Shown here one piece after another: positions 19,830 to 31,849 of a DNA stretch of 64,000 bases. A program made the position numbers and the translations under genes. Numbering within the stretch: position 1 is the stretch's first letter; each line of letters opens with the position of its first letter. Below the pieces are notes generated by a model. It saw only the letters and a list, made by a program, of their open reading frames with translations, made no database searches and was not told the origin of the DNA. Origin of the DNA: Pyricularia pennisetigena (lineage: Eukaryota; Ascomycota; Sordariomycetes; Magnaporthales; Pyriculariaceae); NCBI RefSeq assembly GCF_004337985.1, contig NW_021940925.1, forward strand, positions 62,001 through 126,000, read 5' to 3'.

Positions 19830-20177
19830 GTGAGGTACGTCAATGGTGCGTACGGCGATAACGAGGTATTCTACCAAGGCCCCTCTGGCGACATTCTACC
19901 TACCGCGGTACGTGAGTTTGAGATTTCCTACCATATTTTTGCGACCTGGCCCCGATGGATGGACTATAATATAACAATGGTCGAAAGGTTGAAAGACTAC
20001 GACGTAACGCAGATGCTTTATTGTAACCTAAAGGACACCTCGAAAGAGCTGTCCATCGACGACCTGGCCGAGCACTACGACTTGATATTTGTGAGGGATA
20101 GAACTCAGTATTTGTGCATCCAAAAGAAGAAAAATGACTTGTTGGAAGGGCAGGAACAGGCCAAGTCTATGGGATAG
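19830..20177 (+). pseudogene. Unidentified ~115-codon frame, plus strand
   Basis: From about 19,832 to the TAG at 20,175 the frame is clean: YVNGAYGDNEVFYQGPSGDI, VREFEISYHIFATWPRWMDY, MVERLKDYDVTQMLYCNLKD and a C-terminal Asp/Glu/Lys-rich end with LAEHYDLIFVRDRTQYLCIQ. Third-position G/C use is like the island's other frames. No start codon with good context was found, so it may be truncated at the left. The family is not recognised. Confidence 0.4.
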
Positions 20178-20325
20178 CGGCCGTCCTGGTATTCGTGCAC
20201 GTTGTGGGACAAAACGAGGAGAAGGGCGAGCAGACGGCGGAGGCTGTCGTAGGCAGCCTCTCGAGGAACCCCAAAGGGGACGGCCTTCGAGGAGGTGGGG
20301 GCCGATGTGAAAAGGGCTTATTAAT

Positions 20326-20756
20326 ATGAATAACGTGATGGAGTTTTTCGCCGGGACCGCCAACAAGTGCGACGCCGACCAGAGGATGCCCCTGCCCGTG
20401 TAAAAAGGGTTCTTAAACCCGTGCTACACGCTCCAGTCAAAGTCCGCGGGCCCGAACAGGACTACAACGACGGGCGTATCGGTGAAAACGATAACGAATA
20501 TAACTGTGGAAATTGCATGCGACATCCTCGAATTTCCTCGACTGGGGACTGGCTCCGCAAATGTAATGGGTTACATTTCCATCGTGGCGCAGGATTGCGT
20601 CGAGGCCATAGTAGTTAGATGGTCGACGTACTGTAAACCAAATATGTCGACATTACACGTCTCCAAAAGTACCAAAATCTTTACAATACCCATATTAAAC
20701 GGGATGTTAATCGAGCCCATTAGCGTCAACATCCCGGACTCGGAATTGGCATAGTA
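20326..20756 (+). pseudogene. Unidentified ~143-codon gene with one in-frame stop
   Basis: The ATG at 20,326 opens MNNVMEFFAGTANKCDADQR. A TAA at 20,401 interrupts it, and the same frame continues with GFLNPCYTLQSKSAG, SVKTITNITVEIACDILEFP, SANVMGYISIVAQDCVEAIV and STKIFTIPILNGMLIEPISV to a TAG at 20,752. Alternating short hydrophobic strands suggest an all-beta fold, as in jelly-roll or clamp proteins, but I cannot assign one. A single premature stop in an otherwise clean frame marks recent decay. Confidence 0.42.
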
Positions 20757-20798
20757 AGGCAAATGCTGTAAAAGGAGCCAACCCAGGGCGAGGCGACG

Positions 20799-21420
20799 AT
20801 GGTGGTGAACGGGAAAAATGAGCCGATCGTCGCGATGGAGTTCGCATCGATGCCAACAAAGAAAAACGGTTTATGCAGGAAGCCATCCATCCCGAGCACA
20901 AACATGGTTCTCACCTTCGTTAACATGCAGCAAAAGGTGCATTGTCAGCCAGCAGTTCGCCTGGAGGGGCTATATCGACTACGCCATTGCCCACCAACTG
21001 CAGCGCCTTCAAACCGTTCGACGTCCTGTACAGGCAGAAGTAGTAAAACCCCACCATACCTGGCTTGGGGCTCAAAACGTACGTCAACAAGAACGGGTGC
21101 ATAACACCATACGTGTTCGTGGGCAAGATATACCCGATGTGGGGAACGAGCAGGCGACGCGCTACAGCCTCCGGCTTACGCTGTGGAGCTTGATGGACGC
21201 AAAGGATATCCCCAACCTCAGGGATATAAAGGCCAGCGAAAGGTTCAAGTCCAACGTCTTAATTCCCACAAGAACATCAATTATGGGATTGGGGGGGGGG
21301 GGCCAGGTGAGTGAGATGAGCTACTATATTACGATGTATAACAGCATCAGGTTCTCCCGCGAGGTCGCTCTGGTACCGACCCAGGTTCTTTTACGACCGT
21401 ATATGAGCAGGCAGCTGTGA
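20799..21420 (+). pseudogene. Unidentified coding remnant in three plus-strand frames
   Basis: Successive plus frames are protein-like: 20,799-20,950 (MVVNGKNEPIVAMEFASMPT, then STNMVLTFVNMQQKVHC), about 20,975-21,140 in another frame (PTNCSAFKPFDVLYRQK, two stops, then GLGLKTYVNKNGCITPYVFV), and 21,150-21,420 in a third (MDAKDIPNLRDIKASERFKS, then EMSYYITMYNSIRFSREVAL). A run of 12 G at about 21,291 may itself cause a frame slip. It is likely one gene of ~200 residues with two or more indels. Minus frames over the same stretch are open as well. Confidence 0.3.
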
Positions 21421-22125
21421 ACAACAAAGTTCAGGTATGTTGTGGTCCTTCGGGGGTGTGGTTTGATTCGAGTTTGCCTTGTCGGCCGTGTGTACGTAAA
21501 CGTTGTCGTGTATGGTCGTGCCATCGTACCTTCTCATGAGCGGATCCACGGGCAGGGCCTCGTGATAGTAAATGCCCGTCTCTTCCTCCACACGACATGG
21601 GCGAAGGCCGCGAATGTATAGGCTTCCGCAATGTTCGTGGTTGCGCAGCTGGCAAATTCCGTGAACTTGTTAGGAAATCGATAATTATGCTGGTTTTTAG
21701 GGACACGGCCTTGCCCTGGGAGTCAATCATCCGCCCTTTCTAGCTCCTCCCCAGCCATGGGCGGCCCCGCGTGCTTGGTCTGAGACTGGTTTGTCGTTGG
21801 ATACAAACGAATTTGCGCCGATGCCCTGGTTCCGAGTTTGGCCGTTGGTCATGCTAAAGTCCGCATGGTTGGGTAAGCCCATGCTGGCAAACGAGTGGGC
21901 GCTCGTGGCTACGGGCGCGGGCATGATCGCGTTAATGTTCGTGGTCTTTGCAAAATGTTTGTTCATGCCAAAGTTCGCCCCGTGGTTTTTGGTCACATCA
22001 GCGAGGTTGAGCATATTGTCAAGTTTGAGGATGTTCAGAAAGCCGCGGTAGAACTGTTGTGGTTTGTGGTCAACAAAAATTTTCATCAAACTGGTAATCG
22101 CGTCCATATCCATATACCTTTCCAA
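21391..22125 (-). pseudogene. Unidentified Asn/Ala/Ser-rich protein, at least two frames
   Basis: The minus frame 22,125-21,727 begins MERYMDMDAITSLMKIFVDH and contains LDNMLNLADVTKNHGANFGM and TTNINAIMPAPVATSAHSFA, an Asn/Ala/Ser-rich segment. It is followed by another frame at 21,730 (MIDSQGKAVSLKTSIIIDFL) and a third near 21,595 (MEEETGIYYHEALPVDPLMR, then TTIHDNVYVHTADKANSNQT). The order suggests one gene of up to 240 residues with frameshifts. The low-complexity middle would fit a structural or nucleic-acid-associated protein. The function is unknown. Confidence 0.35.
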
Positions 22126-22870
22126 CGCGACAAGGTTTGTACCAATCTATCATGGCCTTGTCCGGGTTATCGCCCATGGACGTTGACCGTAAGCTTGCCG
22201 TCCGAATCTGTTGTGGATTTGGTCGTGCTTCCCATTTACTCCAAGAATACGGACGTGCAGTTGGTCTTCCTCGGGAAATATGTCATATGGTCGCCGCTTG
22301 CCTTGGCTGAAACGGAAAACAAAATAAATAAAAAGAATCCACCCTCGACGTGCTACCTGTTCTGTTTGCTATACTGCTGGGCGCGCTTTTAGACACCGTT
22401 TGGTTTTTGTTTCCAAGACACAGACTGGCGTATGGGACCCTCTTACCGCTACGGTCAATGGACCAGCGGCCGATCTATCCATGAAGGGTGCCTGGGATGG
22501 CAACTCCAACTGTCAACCCTTCCGGGCGTGGTCCTCTCAGCTCCGATGGCTTCGTAGCAATGCAATGTCATAATCCCACACGACTGCGCAGCTTAGCATC
22601 CGAAGCAGGTAAACAGCGTCAAAGTCCAGTGAACGGCCGGCGCGGAGCGCTTCGCTAGCAGCGGATACATTATACATCTTCAGGACCCATCGAGTCTACG
22701 AAAATGGGATGCCAACCTCGAAGACGGCGATTGAACTTGAGGGTGTGTGTGGTTTACGGTCATGAATCTGTCTTGGACTGACGCGTCGATGCGATGCAAT
22801 CAAACCATAAAAGAACCTCGTGTTGGCCCACTCTTTCACGTGGCCGACACGTGGGAAAGGTTTGTAGGCG
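22126..22870 (-). other. Island edge; one plausible minus-strand coding fragment
   Basis: About 22,545-22,690 on the minus strand reads MYNVSAASEALRAGRSLDFD and then AVYLLRMLSCAVVWDYDIAL, good protein-like sequence that is lost on both sides. It may be a host or island gene fragment. The remainder up to the E1 end at 22,871 shows nothing recognisable. Confidence 0.3.
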
Positions 22871-23682
22871 TAGTCTCAGTGCTCAGACTAGACCCCCCTG
22901 CTTCGCAGTGGGGACCGAGCGCTCCATGTACCTTTCAGCCACATGGCTTTTCAACCAATTGCATTGGCCGAAAAGATCGCGCTCGTTCTATTCTGAGGAC
23001 AACTTGTCGATTTTCCCCGCTCATGGCGGGTATTTGCACTATATGTTATAGGGTAAGCCAACGGCCTTGAGACCGTTAAGTATCCTTGTTGGTATTATTA
23101 CTAACGCTGGGGAAGAAGGGAGGAAAAGGTGTATGTCCGGGTCGTGGTAGTGTCCTTCCCTTTATATATTGTCCCTGGCCCGCTCTTGTGTCTTATCGCG
23201 TGATACGTGCCTTAGGCACGAATCCATAACACTATATTCGCACTGTGCATGCACTGCATACGCAATAATAATAGTATAACCACTGTATATAATTAAATAT
23301 TCAAATAAATAAATAAATAAAAATCGTAAAAGTATGGGGTAACCTGCGTTGCAATATATAATTCTTTTACGCTTTGCTGACGAAGAAGCCGTTAGTATGG
23401 CTTTTCTATTTATATGAATATTTGAATATTAATTTTATTTTTTGATTTTGAGTATATATTTACTTTATTTAATTCATTATTTCAAGCAGTGGTATTTTGT
23501 TTAAGTTAAATGTGCTTTTATAAAAAGGGCTTTTGAGTTAACGTGGCGATTAAAGGTGCACGCGATTATCGTTTAAAATAAATATTTTATTGGTGCTTTT
23601 CTTTTAATAATTAATTTGGTGAAAAATTAATCATTCGCCTAATTATATGTAAAAATAAAACAAGCTTTAATATAACAATTTC
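22871..23682 (+). mobile_element. Element E1, left part (non-autonomous DNA transposon)
   Basis: Begins TAGTCTCAGTGCTCAGACTA and matches the left end of E2 (37,420) over ~140 bp nearly base for base, then more loosely over the AT-rich interior. It is interrupted by a solo LTR (23,044-23,231) and cut at 23,683 by Copia-1. Its continuation lies at 36,692-37,318. It contains no gene. Confidence 0.7.
23044..23231 (+). mobile_element. Solo LTR of gypsy family B (188 bp)
   Basis: Starts TGTTATAGGG, ends CATAACA, and is flanked by CTATA on both sides (23,039-23,043 and 23,232-23,236). Similar sequences end the B-type elements at 45,897, 54,279 and (reverse) 60,594. A solo LTR with intact target duplication means recombination between the two LTRs of a former full element. 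Confidence 0.88.
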
Positions 23683-24236
23683 TGTTAGTTATATGCGTTA
23701 TTTAGCATGTAATGGGTCCACTTTTATTTGTATATAAGCTATAATAGATAGTGCCGAAATGGGGCTGTTGAGGTTGTTAGATTTTCTATTATACTTTATA
23801 TATTGCAGGAATTGCGATTTAAAATCAGCGAATGGGGTTTCACCCTGTACCGGGTTTAATACCCACCCTGCACTTACAAATCAACTACCCTATACCGGGT
23901 TAAAATTTTCACCAAATCAGCAAATTAGTGCGAACCCAAAAATGGTTTATATGGAAATAAAGGTGTTTTTTTAACAACGTATACAAAATAATTTTTCGGA
24001 AAATCGTGCGCGGTACCGGAACCCTTTGCGGGGTACGGACCCCCATTTCGATGTCGGAAAATATATTAGGGAGATAAAGCAAAATTTCCCCCACCAATAA
24101 ATTAAATTTATCAATCCCAATATTAATAAATTTAGTGTATATAAACCCTGTAATTACAGGTTTTTATAACGCAATTAATACCACGCCGCATTTAGGTTAA
24201 TATTTAACCCCCAGTTAGCAACCCATATTATAAACA
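23683..24236 (+). repeat. 5' LTR of Copia-1
   Basis: Begins TGTTAGTTATATGCG and ends near ATATTATAAACA. It aligns along its whole length with 36,137-36,691, with many transition differences. Further copies lie at 46,297-46,885 (reverse) and 49,250-49,612 (truncated). Confidence 0.82.
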
Positions 24237-25012
24237 GGTTATAAGCCCGGAAAAGTTTTAATTTGTGTATTAAAATGCATTTTGCATCGTTGGAAAGCCT
24301 GAAATTTAAACTTTATTTTAATTATTGTCGCATTTTTACAACACGTATATTAACGAAAATATTGCTGTTTTTGTGCAAAATTGTTGGTTTTAGGCGCTAA
24401 TTCAGCACCTAACCCCCTATATTTACGATGGGGATCGCTAAAAATTAACGTTCGATTTAGGCCTTTTTAAATACTGCAGCGATCGTTTGCATTGCAAATC
24501 CAAAATTTTTGGTATGGTTTTTATGGATCGTGCACGCCATTGTAATTGGTTCAAATTTTTAATAGGGTTTACGCGAGCGAATTAGGGCCAAAAACCCCTG
24601 TATTCGTTGGCTAATAACCTATTAAATCCTAATGCGTTTAATAGGGTTTATAATAACCTATAAACCTATTAGCGGAACTACGTTAACGGTTAATTTACCC
24701 TGCACAATACCCTGCAATTTACCTTGCACCCATTTAACGAATTGAATTCGTTACGTGCATTTGGATCGGTATAAATACCAGGGCATTTATTAATTGGGGA
24801 TTTCAGGGATTCCAACCCTGTATTTTTAATGGATTTTAACCATTGAAAATAGCAATAAACCCTGTAATTGGCAATTACAGGCCTATACCCGTTAAAAGGC
24901 AAAACGGTATAGCAAATCCTAAATTAAACAAGGTATTTACCTTGAAGCAATTAGGTTAATTGATTATAATTATAAGTTAGCGAATTACCATTATAATTTA
25001 AGTTACTTTACA

Positions 25013-26005
25013 ATGGAAAATAATTTTATGTCGGGCCTTCCAAGCCCAATTCCAATAAATAAGGGGCCTAAACCCAGCCCAAACAAAATTTTAACCGCTA
25101 AATTACAAACCCAAAACCTGCAATTAAAAGCGTTAATTACGTAAATAAATTAGTTTTAAGGGATAACTTAACAATTAATTACCTGATTAACCCTAAAAAA
25201 CGGTGATTTTACTAATTTTAATGGTAATTCGGAAAACAAACCCGCTACCGCACCCCCTAATCCACCTGGTAACCTAATTCTAAATAACGGGATAAATAAA
25301 AAATTATCGAAACGGGTATTTTTTTTCCCCGAAAATTGTAAATTAATTAAGGTTAATAATTACGATTTGTGGAAATAGGCGTTAATAGTACAATTTAAAG
25401 TTATAAAAGCAGCGGAATTTATTTCCAACCCTCACATTGGTTATATTTTACCGGAATACGAGCAATTAATCCTATTATTGCTTATAAAAAACAATTTAAT
25501 TAAAAGATTTTTAAAATCCATTGCATAATATTCCAACCCCGTAACGGTTTATAAAACCCTGGCAAATAATTATTCCGTTGCACCCGAAATTTATCGAAAT
25601 TCACTAAATTGGGAATTCCACGTTTTAAATTTTTCAAAATTTAAAAAAATAATACCTAAACTTAATAACCGTTTTAATTTACTGGTAGCAAAATTAGCGA
25701 ATACTTACGTACAAATTAACCCTGTAAACGTACGAAATTAGTATTTACCGGTCCTGGAAGGGATATTCCCTATTTGGACCGAACGCCAACGCAATACCCA
25801 ACGGGTTTTGCAGGTAATATGCCAAAATTCGGAAAAATTAAATTTGCAATACCTTATGGCGGACCTTATATCCGAAAGTTCGATTTTAGGTTTTACAACT
25901 GCTAAAACCGCTAATTATAGGTTTAAAAGCAAAAAAACGGGTAAAAACACGCTAAAAAAGGCGTTAAAAAGGAAAATAATGGGTAGGAAATGGATTACCG
26001 CATAA
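25013..26005 (+). pseudogene. Copia-1 gag remnant
   Basis: The ATG at 25,013 opens MENNFMSGLPSPIPINKGPK. After stops the same product continues with FPENCKLIKVNNYDLWK, a typical start of the copia gag core, then FNLLVAKLANTYVQINPVN and LISESSILGFTTAK, and a Lys-rich end. Several TAG/TAA codons fall where Trp or Gln is expected. It would have been the capsid-like nucleic-acid-binding protein; no CCHC knuckle is left. Confidence 0.55.
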
Positions 26006-26739
26006 ACCCGATTTAGGGTATTTTCGGGTTATTGGTACTGTATACCAGGTTATTATACCGTTGGAAAAACGCCAAAAATTTAATAAATTGGTTCCGCGCA
26101 CCGAAACGGTGAGATCTTTAACCCATTTATTGAATTTTATAGCGTTGGTTTACGCACCCGCTAAACGGGCCTTACATAAAACCTTTACCGTAAAAATTAC
26201 AAAGGGTATAACCGTTGAAAATTTGGTTATTTTAGGGGAAACGTTACAGATTTTAAAGGAAGAAAATACAAATTTAAAGGGGGATTTTAATTTTGAATTT
26301 AAAAACGAAATTAACAGCGTTTTAACGGATAATAATCCCCTAAAAACCCTGAAAATACAGGGTATTTACCACCTGCTACAGGGCAGTTACCACCCGTTAC
26401 AGGGCATTTAAACCCTGAAAATACAGTGCCCGCCAAACCTGTACAACCTACTGTTCGCCCCCCAAAACCTATAACGGTAACGGTATTTAATCCAATACCT
26501 AAAACAACGGAAATTCCAGTGTTTTTAACATTTGAAATACCAAATATGGAGTTAAATTCGCAGTTCGAAAACCCAAATTTAATGGATATAAATTACGTGC
26601 ATCATCTTTGTTTTCAAACCCAAACAAAAATAAAGAAAAAACCCACTAAAAACGGTAAACCAAATAATTACTAACAAGTTTTAAATAGCCCTAAAAATGC
26701 TAAATGGTTGATTGTTTTAACATTTAAATTCGACCAAAT

Positions 26740-28323
26740 CGTTACTGCAAAAACCTTCCGTTTTATCCCTAAAATTAAAATGCTTACAGGCCGTAAATTC
26801 GATTTTACCCGGCCGGTATTTAAAATTAAAAAAGGATAAAAATAATAAACCTATAAAATATAAAGCTAAATTTATTGTTAGGGGTTTTTTACAGGTCGAA
26901 GGCTTCATTTATATCGAAACTTGTGCTAACATTAATATATTATTTACCTGGCGTATATTATTAGCTATAGTTAATGCATAAAACTGGGAAGTAAAATAAA
27001 TTGATTTTATCGGTGCGTTTTTAAATAGTGACTTTACCGACGTAAATATATATTTGCAAATTCCATACGGTTTTAACGAATGGGCAACAAGTTGTAACCC
27101 TACCACCGCTAAAATTTTAGTGGAAATGGGTTATAACCCGAAAAAATTGCCGGTTATACAGTTGAAAAAAGCGCTATATGGTTTGGAACAGGTTTTAAAA
27201 ACATAGCAAAATAAATTTAAAACCCTACTTTTTAAAAAAGGTTTTAAACTACTAATCTCTAATCACGCTGTCTTTTATAACGTTAAATCCAAACATTTTA
27301 TCGTTACTTTTATAAGCGATTACCTGCTAACAAATCCTAAATTGCAATATATTTAAAATTTAAAAACCCGTTTTAATAAAATATACGCGTTGGAAAACAG
27401 GGGCCCTACAGCCTATTTATTAGGCGCTTAAATTATAAAAGCTAAGCCTAAACGCCTATTTTGGCTCCATTAAAATCAATATATAAAGGAAATATTAACG
27501 ACGTTCGGATTAACTGATTGCAAACCTATATCTGTTCCCTTATAAGGGGGTGTGCTAAAATATAACGGGGGTAAACCCGTAAATGCGCTGGAAATCAAAT
27601 TATTATAGCGTATTATCGGTACCCTTATGTATTTAATGCTATTAACGCGCCCGGATATCGGTTCTACGGTTTAGTGGTTTTTACGCTTTTTAACAAAAAC
27701 CATTATAATCCAATTAACGGCAGCTAAAAAATTTATTACGTTATTTAACGGGTATTAAATCCTTATTTATTGACTACGGAAATAAAGTATTTAAAGCCGA
27801 ATTACCACCCAATTTATTAATGGGGGGTTTTAAAAGCTTAAAATTGCTGGGTTTTAGTAATAGTGATTTTGCCGGGGCTAGGGAAGATTTAAAATCTATT
27901 TACGGATATTTGTATACCCTATTTCTATTTGGGGGCTTTATAACGTGGAAGTGCAAAAAGGTTAATATTAAAGCTTTAAACACTCCAAAAACCGAAACCG
28001 ATACCTTAACGGAAACCCTGCGTAAAACACAATGGTTTAAAAACCTATTTATCAAGATTAGACTACCTATAAAAGGTTTTATTGCAATATTTGTAAATAA
28101 TACAAGTTTTATAATTAACGCATACAACCCTGCGCACTACCAACGTATTAAACATACGTTATTAAAATTTTATTACGTACGGGAATTAGTTACAAAAGGA
28201 TTAATAACCCTAAAATACCTGGAATCCAAACAAATACCCGCTAATGGCCTAGCAAAACCCCTAACGTTTCCAATTTATAAAATCTTTTTAAAATTTATAA
28301 GGTTTAAACCCCTAAAAACTTAG
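26740..28323 (+). pseudogene. Copia-1 reverse transcriptase-RNase H remnant
   Basis: From ~26,860 the frame gives KAKFIVRGFLQVEGFIYIET and NWEVK (stop) IDFIGAFLNSDF, the copia RT signature ('KARLVAKGFxQxxGxDYxET..DVxxAFLNGxL'). ALYGLEQ follows near 27,175. The catalytic YVDD is changed to FISD near 27,310. The RNase H part (27,820-28,323) is open: LLGFSNSDFAGAREDLKSIY, then GFITWKCKKV, ending at the element's C-terminus. Only ~700 bp separate gag from RT, too short for protease plus integrase, so the copy seems to have an internal deletion. Confidence 0.72.
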
Positions 28324-28498
28324 TTTTTACCTATTGAATTTTAGGGTATTTAATTAATTCGTTAACTAATTACCCATTATATTTCCTTTATTTGCAAATA
28401 TTGGATTTTTGTTACCCCAATACCGGCCGTATTACCCGAATTTACCCTGCACAGGTTAATCAATAAGCAATTTATACCAACTTTATATTAAAAGTTGA

Positions 28499-28955
28499 TG
28501 TTACGACCAGACAAGATGGGTCGGTACCAATGAGGCCAGGCGGGGTCACACCCCTCCTAACGACACTCGCCCAAAGAAATCACCGACCGACAGAATATCG
28601 ATTACCTAAGGGAAAAGTTACGTAACGCCACGTAATCGCCAAAAAGGTAATCTCAATAATCCTTAAAAAATTACAACAAATTAGGCGAAATGATTTCTAC
28701 GATCTGTGACAGATTAAGGAAGATCACTTTTGGGATATAGCTTATATAAAGCACGCTTATTACCATATAAATAAATTCGATTTTAGGATTGCTTAGCAAC
28801 AATCAAACTTTAATTAACCTTAAAATTTACTTAAAAACAATTATAATTTTACCCCCAGTTATTGAAAACCCCAATTACCCAATCCAAACGCTTAATTGTT
28901 TTAACCCACTGTATTTTACCTTAAAAACAGGTTACCCGATACCTTAATCGTAATA
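28499..28955 (+). repeat. 5' LTR of Gypsy-A (457 bp)
   Basis: Starts TGTTACGACC directly after GTTGA and ends at CGTAATA, the counterpart of CGTAACA in the right LTR. Contains a possible TATA-like stretch (GCTTATATAAAGC, about 28,741). Confidence 0.92.
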
Positions 28956-29169
28956 TTTTAATTGCTCCTATTTAATATTTTGTTTTAAAATATACCGAAC
29001 AGTATCGCCGAAACAATATTTTCCAACAAAACCACCCTTTAAACCTTTTTTACCATTAACGTTCCGGCCAGCGCTAACGCCTTGCGTTAAATAATCGCGA
29101 CGCTTTAAACAAAAAATCGACAATTCTAAAAACGAATAACCGAATAAATTAATCGAACCAATAGGAATT

Positions 29170-29940
29170 ATATTAAATACCTTTTATTATTACCCTATAA
29201 TGGTACCCCAGGTATTTTGCAGGAATTCCTTACGGGAACCCGGGCCTACCTTTATTTTAACGAGGAAAATTTCGATAATAACGCAAAAAAGGTTATTTAC
29301 GCAGTTTCGCTATTAAAAGGCGATGCGTTTGCCTGGTTTAAACCAATTTTACGAAATTATTTGGACTACGATAAGGAAAAAAACCGTAAAATTAAAACTA
29401 ACCGCATTTTCGACGATTACGAAAATTTCGAAAAATGTTTTAGGGGAATATTCGGTAGCCCAGACGAGAAACGCACGGTTAAACGTAAACTGGTACGCTT
29501 TGCCCAAACCAAATCGGTATCCAAATATGTTAGTAAATTTCGACAAATTACCGCCAAACTATTATAGGGCCCCGAAACCCTAATAGCACGTTTTTATACG
29601 GGATTTAAAAAAAAAATTAAAAACGAATTTGTTAAAAAAAAACGACCCGATACCCTAACCGAATACGTAAAGCTAATAATTAAAATCGATAACCGATTTT
29701 ACGAACGGAAATTGGAACGACGCGAAAAACGCAGCGTATAGGGACCAGTTTTGCGATAAATTAATACGGGACGCAAATACCAATACCTTAAACCGTTTCG
29801 CCAATATAATATTTCCTACGGAATATATAACGGATTTATGGATTTGAACGCGACCCAATATAAAAAACCTCGCAAAAACCCCAAAAGTGGTAAATGCTTT
29901 AAATGCGAGAAATTAGGATAGATAGCCAAATTTTATCCCC
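29170..29940 (+). pseudogene. Gypsy-A gag remnant with zinc knuckle
   Basis: The open part (29,217-29,567) holds a retrotransposon capsid core: ARAYLYFNEENFDNNAKKVI, GDAFAWFKPIL, then CFRGIFGSPDEKRTVKRKLV and SVSKYVSKFRQITAKL. After a stop it continues, and near 29,895 GKCFKCEKLG begins a CCHC knuckle whose remaining positions are eroded. Stops interrupt the rest. Protease should follow between 30,000 and 31,000, but I could not place it. Confidence 0.65.
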
Positions 29941-31849
29941 AAAACACTCCGGATTTACACCCCGATTCCAAAAAACCACGAAAATTAAACGCCACCACCC
30001 ACCAACAAATACCACCGGATTAATACAATTTAAAAAACTGGACCGTATATCACGACGATAATTATATAATCCATAACAGCGTAAAAATGGACGCAGGATA
30101 ATACCCACAAAAATTTAAAGGTATTCGGACTTTAGCAATAGGAAACCGTGTATTTATTAAAACCAAACCACCGGTACAATTACGCAGGCGAAACGCCAAA
30201 TTACCCGAACTTACGGAATTAAATACCTTAAAAAAATTAAAGTTAAAATTAAAATTATTGGGATAAACCTACCGTATCCGGATAATCCAACAAACCCTAA
30301 CGGACGAATTTAGTAACGAGTTAAAAAACGAATTTAACGAGAAAAAAATTATATTTTCAAACCCATATAATGCAGCAAGGGAAAACAACCCTTATATATA
30401 TAAGAAGAAACTTATCGATTTATACCGAAACGACCAATTAGTGCAATTTCCCGGAACACCATTTCGAATATAAATACAAAACCCCATAGGATTAATCGAT
30501 CCAATTTTCGGAAACCACCCAATTTTGGATACCAAATATCCCAAATATACAAAAATTTTTTGGGTAAAATGTTTTCGAAACAATTGCGGATTGCATTTTA
30601 GCAAAAAAATAGTCCGCGATTTTTTCCCACGACGACGCAAAACAACAAATATCCATGAAATATATACCACCACTAAATTACCCAGTTGGGAAATTAAAAT
30701 AAAATTTTACACCGAGCCAGCGGTAATTTTTACCCTTTATAACGACTACCCCATGGCATATTACAACCAAAAACAATTCCCATAATACGAATACACCCGA
30801 AGCATTTGCAAAGTACATATATTAACCAAAGCACAGGCATAGTACGAAACGAAATTACGACAACCAGGACCCGTACCTATGATTAAAATTGTGTGGAACC
30901 CCAACGTTAAAAATAACGAAATACCTACAAACGCACGAAAAACGCCTGCACCAACAAAGCACCGATTTAATAAAATTAACGTTAGGAATAGTTATACGCC
31001 CCGAAACAAAAAAAATAAAAACCCACGACGCGAATCCAGCAAACCAAAAAACTAAAACAGCCAAACGGTACAGGGTACCAGACGGTAGCGATAAAAACGG
31101 AATAAAAAACCCTAAACGCCACGCAAACCACGAAAACAGCACACAAATATATATTCCTAAATATACGATTTAATGGAAAACTTATACGAGCGTTCCTTAA
31201 CAGCGGAGTATAAGGCAATTACATTTTTCCAAAAATCGTGAAAAAACGACGAATATTTTGGTAATAAAAAAAAGAATTATATCGACTATAAACCGTAAAA
31301 AGAAAGGCAATTTTATACGGGAACGGTATTATCGAAACAGAGACCGTACACCTTTAGATGGAAAATTATGGACGAAAAAAATAAATTATTTTGGACATTA
31401 CGGAAATAGGGAATAAAAATATAATTTTAGGAATTTTTTGGTTTAAAAGGAATGACCCCCGGATAAATTGGATTACAGGCCAAATTTAATGGAAAAAGCA
31501 TTGAATTATTAAACGATTTTTAGTATAACAGGGTTTATACAGGAAATATGGGGCACGGAAAAACTAAATAAAACAAATGGCGTACCTATAGGAAAAACGA
31601 CGAACCCCGGAGCCAATATCGGAAAAAAAGCGATTATCCACAGGCTAAAACCGATTTAATTACATAATATAAATTATAAAAAAACAAACCAAAAACGGCA
31701 AAATCCCAGAAAAATACCAAAATTATATACGATTATTTAACCAAAAATTCGAAACAGGATTACCCGAGCATAGTCCGTTCGACCACGAAATACCATTAAA
31801 AGAAAAAACCCAACCAAAATTCCACAAAATATACGGTTTAAATCCGATA

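Noticed and set aside
20326..21420. Viral major capsid protein call
   Set aside because: The strand-rich pattern is suggestive, but I saw no diagnostic motif and the frames are broken. Left as unidentified.
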